Shown here one piece after another: positions 4,771 through 8,017 of a DNA stretch of 8,017 nt (positions are counted from its first letter, which is position 1; each line of letters begins with the position of its first letter). Source of the DNA: Clostridia bacterium (GTDB lineage Bacteria; UBA6262; WVXT01; JAUXBS01). The notes under the pieces are model-generated. The model did no database searches. It was given only the letters and a program-made list of their open reading frames with translations, and was not told where the DNA came from. The stretch is from NCBI GenBank assembly GCA_030618495.1, contig JAUXDE010000083.1:1-8017 (forward strand), given 5' to 3'. Position numbers and translations under genes: made by a program.

Positions 4771-7710
4771 ATGTTTTTTAAACGTATAGAGTTGTTTGGA
4801 TTCAAATCTTTTGTAAACAGGGTAACAATAAAGTTTCAGCCGGGGATAACTGCTGTAATAGGTCCAAATGGCTGCGGTAAAACCAACATTGTGGATGCTG
4901 TGAAGTGGGTGCTTGGAGCCCAGAGCGCTAAACAGCTGAGGGGCAGCAGAATGGAAGATATTATATTTAACGGGACCAGTGACAGGAAAGCCCTTGGGCT
5001 GGCTGAGGTGTCGCTTACCTTTGATAATTCGCAGCAGATGCTCCCGATAGATTTTCAGGAAGTGACCGTAACCAGGCGCCTTTTCCGTTCCGGAGAAAGC
5101 GAGTATTTTATTAACAAGGCGGCCTGCAGGCTTAAGGATATTACCGAAATGTTTATGGACACAGGGTTAGGGGTTGATGCTTATTCGCTGATGGAGCAAA
5201 ACAAGATTGATTTTATCCTTAACAGTAAACCCGAGGAAAGACGCGCTATTTTTGAAGAGGCCGCGGGGATAATGAAGTATAAGACAAAAAAAGAAGAATC
5301 CCTGCGTAAATTAGAGCAGACCAAATCAAACCTGCTCAGGATATCCGATATCGTAGGGGAAATAAAAAAGCAGATAGGCTCACTTGACTATCAGGTCCGC
5401 AAGACAAAACAGTATCAGAAAAACAAGGAAAATATTAAATCTTTGGATGTAAAACATCTCTGTGAAGATTATATGCTTCTTGAAAAAGAAATGTCAGTAA
5501 GCAAGAAGATACTTGATGACATAGCTGACAGGATGGGGTCTATTAATACGCAAATTAGCAAGAAGGACGCTGAGGTTTCCGCCTTAAGGCTTAATCTCCA
5601 GGAGAAAGAGGAATCCATAATTACAACCCAGGAAAAAATATTCTCACTTTCTTCGGAAGTGAACCGCGCTGAAGACAGGGTTCAGATGGGAATTGAGCGC
5701 GCCAAAGAGCTGGAAGAGCAGGTAGAGGACCTGAAGGAAGATATTAAGGACGCCAGGGGAAAGATAGAAAATTTAGAGAAGAGTTTTGGTTCGCTTGAAG
5801 AAGCGGAAAAGGAACTGACTGTCAGTTTGGAAGGAAAGGAAGCTTCCACAAGGGGCAGGGAAGAAGTTCTTGAGGATAAGACTGAAAAACTCGGAGCATT
5901 AAAAACCGGTATCAGAAACAAGACGGAGGAATTTATCGGGCTTAAGGGCAGTGTCTCCCAGGTAAAAGCGCAGATGGAAAATCTTCAATCCGAAGAACGC
6001 AATGCCCGTTCCAGGAGAGAGAGGTTATGCAGGGAAGAAGAAATAATCAATGAGGACAGGAAACAGGTGTCGGTGGATTTGGAGAATAAAACCAGGCAGA
6101 TGGATAATTATATCCGCAGAAATGATGAGTTATCAGGTAAGAGGAATTTCCTGGTAGAAGTGGTCGAGCAGAATGCCTCAAACGAAAGACTGAAGAGGAA
6201 GTTTCATAAAGTGCATGATGCTATGCTTGGGATGGCAAGCCTTGTATCGGAGTACGATGAGTTGCTGGAAAGCGCGCTGGAGCATATTAAAAGGGAAGTA
6301 TCCGAAGTGAAAGCGCAGGATGATAAGTTCGAAGCGAGAATCCAGCCGATTGTTCATGAAAGGAACGAACTTGAGAAAAAAATAGTTGATGGCGCCAAAC
6401 AGTTTGAAGAGTTTGTGAAGAACCAGGAATCAATTGAGAAGCAGGCTGAAGAATGCAGGGCTTCAATATCGCAAATGGAAGCAGGGTCAATTTCCCTTGA
6501 AGAACAAATCAAGGTAGTCCGGGAGGAAATTACGGAGCTTAAAGTCGCCTGCACCGTTACGGGAGAGAAAAAATCAGGTATCAGGGCGGATTATAACAGG
6601 GCCCGGGAGGATAAAGAGAATTCAATAAGTCTCATCGGCAATAAGGAAAAAACTATTGTTGATATCGGTGAGCGGATAAAGGAAATAGAGAAGGCGGGCG
6701 TTAAAGCCGCCGAATCAATAGCCGTTTTTCATGAAGGACAGAACACTGCGGGGAAAGTCCTGAAAGAAATACAGGAAGAGAAAGAAAACATCGTTATAAA
6801 ACTTAAGAAAGAAGAAGGATTGATAGGAACGTTGAGAAAGGACCTTTCTTCGGTTCAGTCCGGTTCAGAACAGGACAGGATTAAGGAAACGCAAACAAAA
6901 ATGAAGGTGGAGCAGATTAAGGAGAAGTTATCCGGTGATTATGATATTTCACTTGATGACGCGCTGGCGTCATTTACAAAGGAAGAGCTGGAATCCCGCC
7001 AAAGCAGGGAAGAAGAAGCCGGGACAATTGAAAAATTAAGAAAACAAATTGATTCAATGGGGCCTGTTAACCTTGCCGCGCCTGAGGAATATGCCAAGCT
7101 TGATGAAAGGTACAAATTCCTGAAGGCTCAGGAAGAAGACCTGATAAGAGCGTCTGAAGACCTCAGGAAGGTTATTAGTAAAATAAATACAACTTCCCGC
7201 GCGAATTTTGAGAAGACGTTTAATCAGGTAAGAGAGAACTTCAAAAAGATATTCAATGAATTGTTTGAGGGCGGGAGCGCGGATATCGTCCTGGTCGATA
7301 ATGAAAACATGCTGGAGAGCGGTATTGATATTATTGCTCAGCCGCCGGGAAAGAAACTTCAGCACATAGCTCTCCTTTCAGGGGGAGAGAAGGCGCTGTG
7401 CGCCATAGCCCTGTTATTTGCCGTCTTCCTGGTAAAACCTTCTCCATTCTGTATCCTGGACGAAATAGACGCTCCTCTTGATGATGCAAATCTGGAAAGA
7501 TTCAAGAACATGCTCAAGAAATTCACAGCCAGGTCACAGTTCATTATGATTACCCACAACAAGAAGACAATGGAAATGGCTGATATACTTTACGGTATTA
7601 CGATGGAGGAATTCGGGGTTTCAAATATTGTTTCAGTTAAACTGAAGAAATCAGAGCCCGCCATTGACCAGGGTAAACCGGAGGAAGAGGAATTGCCGGT
7701 CAAAGTGTAG
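4771..7710 (+). CDS. smc: Chromosome segregation SMC ATPase, short form without a recognisable hinge domain
   Basis: SMC is the ATPase of the bacterial condensin that compacts and segregates the chromosome with ScpA and ScpB. The 979-residue product has an N-terminal head (1 to about 168) with Walker A GPNGCGKT (31-38), the RGSRMEDIIFNGT element (58-69) and a Q-loop at Q143. An N-arm coiled coil spans about 170-455 and a C-arm about 510-790. The C-terminal head (about 760-960) has GPVNLAAPEEY (764-774), signature LSGGEKAL (869-876), Walker B FCILDEID (893-900), D-loop APLDDAN (901-907) and H929. The head halves are as conserved as in any housekeeping SMC. The family is usually about 1,150-1,200 residues, and the shortfall is close to one hinge domain: no hinge motif such as GRxxFLPL is visible, and there is no CxxC zinc hook. 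Residues about 459-505 may be a hinge remnant. The gene has its own promoter and perfect ribosome binding site. The downstream glycosyltransferase gene begins 10 nt after its stop. Confidence 0.93.
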   Translation: MFFKRIELFGFKSFVNRVTIKFQPGITAVIGPNGCGKTNIVDAVKWVLGAQSAKQLRGSRMEDIIFNGTSDRKALGLAEVSLTFDNSQQMLPIDFQEVTVTRRLFRSGESEYFINKAACRLKDITEMFMDTGLGVDAYSLMEQNKIDFILNSKPEERRAIFEEAAGIMKYKTKKEESLRKLEQTKSNLLRISDIVGEIKKQIGSLDYQVRKTKQYQKNKENIKSLDVKHLCEDYMLLEKEMSVSKKILDDIADRMGSINTQISKKDAEVSALRLNLQEKEESIITTQEKIFSLSSEVNRAEDRVQMGIERAKELEEQVEDLKEDIKDARGKIENLEKSFGSLEEAEKELTVSLEGKEASTRGREEVLEDKTEKLGALKTGIRNKTEEFIGLKGSVSQVKAQMENLQSEERNARSRRERLCREEEIINEDRKQVSVDLENKTRQMDNYIRRNDELSGKRNFLVEVVEQNASNERLKRKFHKVHDAMLGMASLVSEYDELLESALEHIKREVSEVKAQDDKFEARIQPIVHERNELEKKIVDGAKQFEEFVKNQESIEKQAEECRASISQMEAGSISLEEQIKVVREEITELKVACTVTGEKKSGIRADYNRAREDKENSISLIGNKEKTIVDIGERIKEIEKAGVKAAESIAVFHEGQNTAGKVLKEIQEEKENIVIKLKKEEGLIGTLRKDLSSVQSGSEQDRIKETQTKMKVEQIKEKLSGDYDISLDDALASFTKEELESRQSREEEAGTIEKLRKQIDSMGPVNLAAPEEYAKLDERYKFLKAQEEDLIRASEDLRKVISKINTTSRANFEKTFNQVRENFKKIFNELFEGGSADIVLVDNENMLESGIDIIAQPPGKKLQHIALLSGGEKALCAIALLFAVFLVKPSPFCILDEIDAPLDDANLERFKNMLKKFTARSQFIMITHNKKTMEMADILYGITMEEFGVSNIVSVKLKKSEPAIDQGKPEEEELPVKV

Positions 7711-7720
7711 TAAACTGATA

Positions 7721-8017
7721 ATGAATAAAATCAGGATTCTTGATGCGAATGTAGACAACCTTGAACTGAAGGAAATAATTGACCGGGTTAAAGGGTTTGT
7801 CCAAAGCGGCAGGCCTAATATGATAATTACAGCCAATTCGTTGATGGTTAACTGCATTTCAGGAGACAACCGTTTAAAGAAAGTTTTTGATGAAGCGGCG
7901 CTTGTTTTAGCGGATAGTGTCGGTATCGTATGGGCGTCAAAGTGCCTTGGTGAGCCTGCCTTAAAAAGAATTCCCGGGATAGACCTCATGATAGAGATTT
8001 GCTCTTTAGCGGCCCGG
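7721..8017 (+). CDS. WecG/TagA/CpsF family glycosyltransferase (N-terminal part, continues beyond window)
   Basis: The frame is open from an ATG at 7721 to the right edge, giving 99 residues of a family that usually has about 200-250. TANSLMVN (37-44), ALVLADSVGIVWASKCLG (60-77) and RIPGIDLM (83-90) are diagnostic of this GT26 family. Members add N-acetylmannosamine or its uronic acid to undecaprenyl-diphosphate-linked GlcNAc in teichoic acid, enterobacterial common antigen or capsule synthesis, acting at the cytoplasmic face of the membrane. T37 and D65 correspond, as I recall, to the active-site Thr and Asp of Thermoanaerobacter TagA; the usual DG after that Asp is DS here. No Shine-Dalgarno is evident before the ATG. 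The start lies 10 nt after the smc stop, which suggests cotranscription and reinitiation. The exact sugar and polymer are unknown; genes further right would tell. Confidence 0.9.
   Translation, partial: MNKIRILDANVDNLELKEIIDRVKGFVQSGRPNMIITANSLMVNCISGDNRLKKVFDEAALVLADSVGIVWASKCLGEPALKRIPGIDLMIEICSLAAR

Noticed and set aside
6028-6555. Rad50/SbcC identity for the coiled-coil ATPase, with a zinc hook instead of a hinge
   Set aside because: The cysteines in the central region (C420, C562, C594) are isolated and there is no CxxC. The head sequences, including the C-terminal DEIDAPLDDAN and the following ITHN, are SMC-type.
7651-7989. Minus-strand open frame of 112 codons over the smc end and the following gene
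   Set aside because: It is antisense to the canonical SMC C-terminus and to the diagnostic TagA/WecG motifs; its own translation resembles nothing.

Overview
This is an 8 kb piece of a bacterial chromosome with moderate GC content and dense gene packing. It carries a canonical bacterial smc head sequence, sigma70-like promoters and mostly Shine-Dalgarno-led starts. The mix of GT-C and GT2 glycosyltransferases, a B12-dependent-type radical SAM protein, a DUF362/ferredoxin protein and a TagA/WecG-type enzyme is common in anaerobic, often uncultivated Gram-negative-type lineages. Omnitrophota or a related candidate phylum is my guess, at low confidence. Both ends of the window cut through genes.

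Layout. Positions 1-3304 hold a minus-strand operon of three genes, read from right to left: a membrane-tailed GT2 glycosyltransferase (2330-3304), a B12-binding radical SAM protein (924-2321), and the N-terminal 308 residues of a polytopic GT-C-like glycosyltransferase that runs off the left edge (1-924). The junctions are tight: 8 nt between the first two, and a 1-nt TAGTG overlap between the second and third. Positions 3305-3396 form a compact divergent promoter region whose two -10 boxes overlap. On the plus strand follow a DUF362 protein with a C-terminal 2x[4Fe-4S] ferredoxin domain (3397-4548), a 222-bp intergenic region with a weak terminator, a near-consensus promoter and four imperfect copies of a ~17-nt AT-rich motif, then smc (4771-7710), and 10 nt later a TagA/WecG/CpsF family glycosyltransferase that runs off the right edge (7721-8017).

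How they fit together. The GT2, radical SAM, GT-C and TagA/WecG genes all suggest assembly or modification of a cell-envelope glycan or glycolipid. The DUF362 protein is probably a redox or metal-dependent accessory protein of unknown job. smc is the housekeeping gene in the middle.

The most notable observation is in SMC. The ATPase head halves are complete and canonical, but the protein is only 979 residues (the family is usually about 1,150-1,200). The globular hinge dimerisation domain is not recognisable. At the exact midpoint between the heads there is only a segment of about 45 residues that vaguely resembles the first part of a hinge. No tRNA, rRNA, CRISPR array or insertion sequence was seen.
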